NCBI GenBank assembly: GCA_965153455.1
Contig: OZ234495.1
Span: forward strand, 1,798,001-1,862,000
Direction of reading: 5' to 3'
DNA from: Sphagnum compactum
Taxonomy: Eukaryota > Bryophyta > Sphagnopsida > Sphagnales
DNA length: 64,000 nt
Made by a program: the position numbers and the translations under genes. The notes under the pieces are model-generated. The model ran no database searches. It was not told the DNA's origin and saw nothing but the letters and a program-made list of their open reading frames with translations. Of the stretch, positions 62,466 through 64,000 are shown piece after piece; the first letter of the stretch is position 1; every line of letters starts with the position of its first letter.

Positions 62466-64000
62466 TGTATTGACATTGAACTTCAATAAAATAAATAATA
62501 TTTGGTGGCACTTTAGTTAGTTTTCCTACAAGAGCACATGGATCACATGAGTCTAATATGTCTCTATAATAAATGGTGAAATATCACCCAACAACTTTGA
62601 AGTCATAATGTTTTTGGTGGGTATCTTAATAAAGATTATATGAAATAATGAAATTGATGCAAAGTACACTTGACATAATTCCATGATAATGGTGTTGAGT
62701 GAAATCATGTTAAAAGGAGCCATTGATAATGTTGTCTAGATAATGCTGTAACAAGTTGCTTACATTGTAAACATTATGCTTAAACAATGCATAGACATTT
62801 TTTCACATTGTTTCATTATGCTTTTTGTGTTGGTTTTGAGTTTTAAAAAATGTTGAAAGGTATTTCTGTTTATTGGAATATTTTCAAACTTATTTTGATG
62901 CTAGATTATTATATTAGAGAGGTCACAATTTCAACATTAACTTAATTTTAAAAATTTGTATACATGTTAGATATTAAACATTAGCTACCATAACATTGGC
63001 TCTTTTTAGCATGACTTGAAGTTCATTAGTGATATGAACTAGCACCCTAATCTTTTGAAAAGAAAAACCTAACAATAACAGGGTCATTTTCAGTCCATCC
63101 ATTTGATATCCTTTAAGTCGAAGAGGTTTAAACTAGCACAATGTCTAGTTTTTTTAAAATTTAAATGAATCCATAGAGATCCAACCATGCTAGTAGGAGC
63201 TACTAATGCTTCCTAAGTCATGCTATGATAATGTTAAAACGCCATGATTAAAAATATTGAAAAATTGTTTTGCTATGCATTTTAAGCACAAAAACATTGG
63301 TCCCAAGATTTAAAATGTGTTGAAACCTATATATATATTTTATTGGATTACTTTTTGATTTATTTTGATGTTATATTGATAGTAAAGTGATGGGCGTACA
63401 AATATAGCACATAATTTTAACATTATCTTAATTTACATGAGTTTGTAAACACGTTAAAAAAGGATTAATTACGCTCAAGGTGGTCCCTATTAGCATGGTT
63501 GGATCCTTAGTCTTGATTCTGAAAAAAAATTAAGCTTTTGATGGAACCTCCAATCTAATATTGAGATTGATTTTTCAGATTTCTAAAACCTTTGGTTGGA
63601 TGACCTTTTCTTAACAAAAGAAGCTTGGTCCAGTTTAAAATTAGGTCTAGTTCCCTCCCCCTTACACACAACTAAACATAAATTATTTGTGGAATATTAA
63701 TTTGTTCAACTAGTCCCTTAATCCAAGACGGAGATTATATAATATTAATTATCTACAACCAACTACATCTTGCATATGAAGTAGGGTCAATCTTCTACTT
63801 TTTTTTTGGAACAATTATACCTAGAAAACTAGAACTTGTTGAAAATTACCCTTGGGTAAGGTTCTAATTTCACTTAAAAAAAGTTGGTTGCCTGGTCTAG
63901 TTTCAACGATCGTTCTCATAAAATGTTAAACCTTAGAACCTGACATAGAACTTGAACCTAAACCTACCTAATATTGAAAACTTGCTTCCACTGATCAGGA
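62466..64000. other. AT-rich end of window, no gene
   Basis: Nothing coding was recognised. The segment 63640-63900 is the inverted partner of the dispersed repeat at 36600-36900. Confidence 0.5.
63640..63900 (-). repeat. Dispersed repeat, copy 2 (inverted relative to 36600-36900)
   Basis: Its reverse complement carries GATAATTAATATTATATAAT, CTTGGATTAAGGGACTAGTT and GAACAAATTAATATT in the same order as copy 1. Similarity is patchy, as in an old transposon family. Confidence 0.65.

Noticed and set aside
1-64000. tRNA, rRNA, organellar inserts or a multi-gene biosynthetic/defence cluster
   Set aside because: No tRNA B-box with a foldable arm, no rRNA words and no adjacent set of related enzymes were seen on reading both strands.

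Overview
This is nuclear DNA of a land plant, most likely a repeat-rich species outside the flowering plants. The evidence is a plant-specific multi-exon gene with GT/AG introns, plant CACTA (TNP2-type) transposase remnants, Ty3-type gag remnants with zinc knuckles, and a Tourist-like MITE. The lineage outside flowering plants is only an inference, from how diverged the protein is from its Arabidopsis relatives and from how degraded the transposons are. No tRNA, rRNA, CRISPR array, bacterial operon or organellar gene was seen.

Layout. Positions 1-5489 hold short repeats and no recognisable gene. Positions 5490-12935, minus strand, carry the one gene that can be rebuilt completely: 14 exons, 470 codons, a multi-pass membrane protein with a C-terminal C3HC4 RING. 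It is a homologue of the Arabidopsis At1g68820/At1g73950 family ('transmembrane Fragile-X-F-associated', TMEM185-like plus RING), a probable membrane-anchored E3 ubiquitin ligase. Its upstream side is a pyrimidine-rich (plus strand) tandem-repeat tract at 13230-13775. A 345-bp MITE with TAA target duplication lies at 15361-15705. AT-rich, gene-free sequence follows to about 20.5 kb.

Positions 21.3-25.1 kb contain a second, less certain gene on the minus strand (first exon of a small single-pass membrane protein, 22438-22669). It lies next to a GC-richer island with a seven-copy, ~52-bp minisatellite (24466-24812). Positions 29.3-33.2 kb are transposon wreckage: a plus-strand LTR element with a mutated tRNA-Met primer-binding site and a broken gag, abutting a minus-strand TNP2 transposase pseudogene. 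Positions 33.2-42.9 kb are AT-rich with no gene.

Positions 42.9-46.7 kb are the most unusual part. A cluster of nested perfect inverted repeats (foldback-like) lies directly upstream of an unrecognised plus-strand gene (44433-45937), followed by two tandem copies of an exon-like cassette of 57 and 60 nt. Both copies have the same splice phase, so including either or both would keep the frame. Positions 47.9-51.5 kb are a truncated minus-strand LTR retrotransposon with a possible extra ORF between its primer-binding site and gag. Positions 51.5-55.5 kb are AT-rich with three tandem repeats, including six copies of a 63-bp unit. Positions 55.85-59.47 kb are a long, decayed CACTA transposase on the minus strand, recognisable from its N-terminal region through the Transposase_21, DUF4218 and DUF4216 parts. 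The remainder is AT-rich sequence with short repeats and one dispersed repeat that also occurs, inverted, near 36.6 kb.
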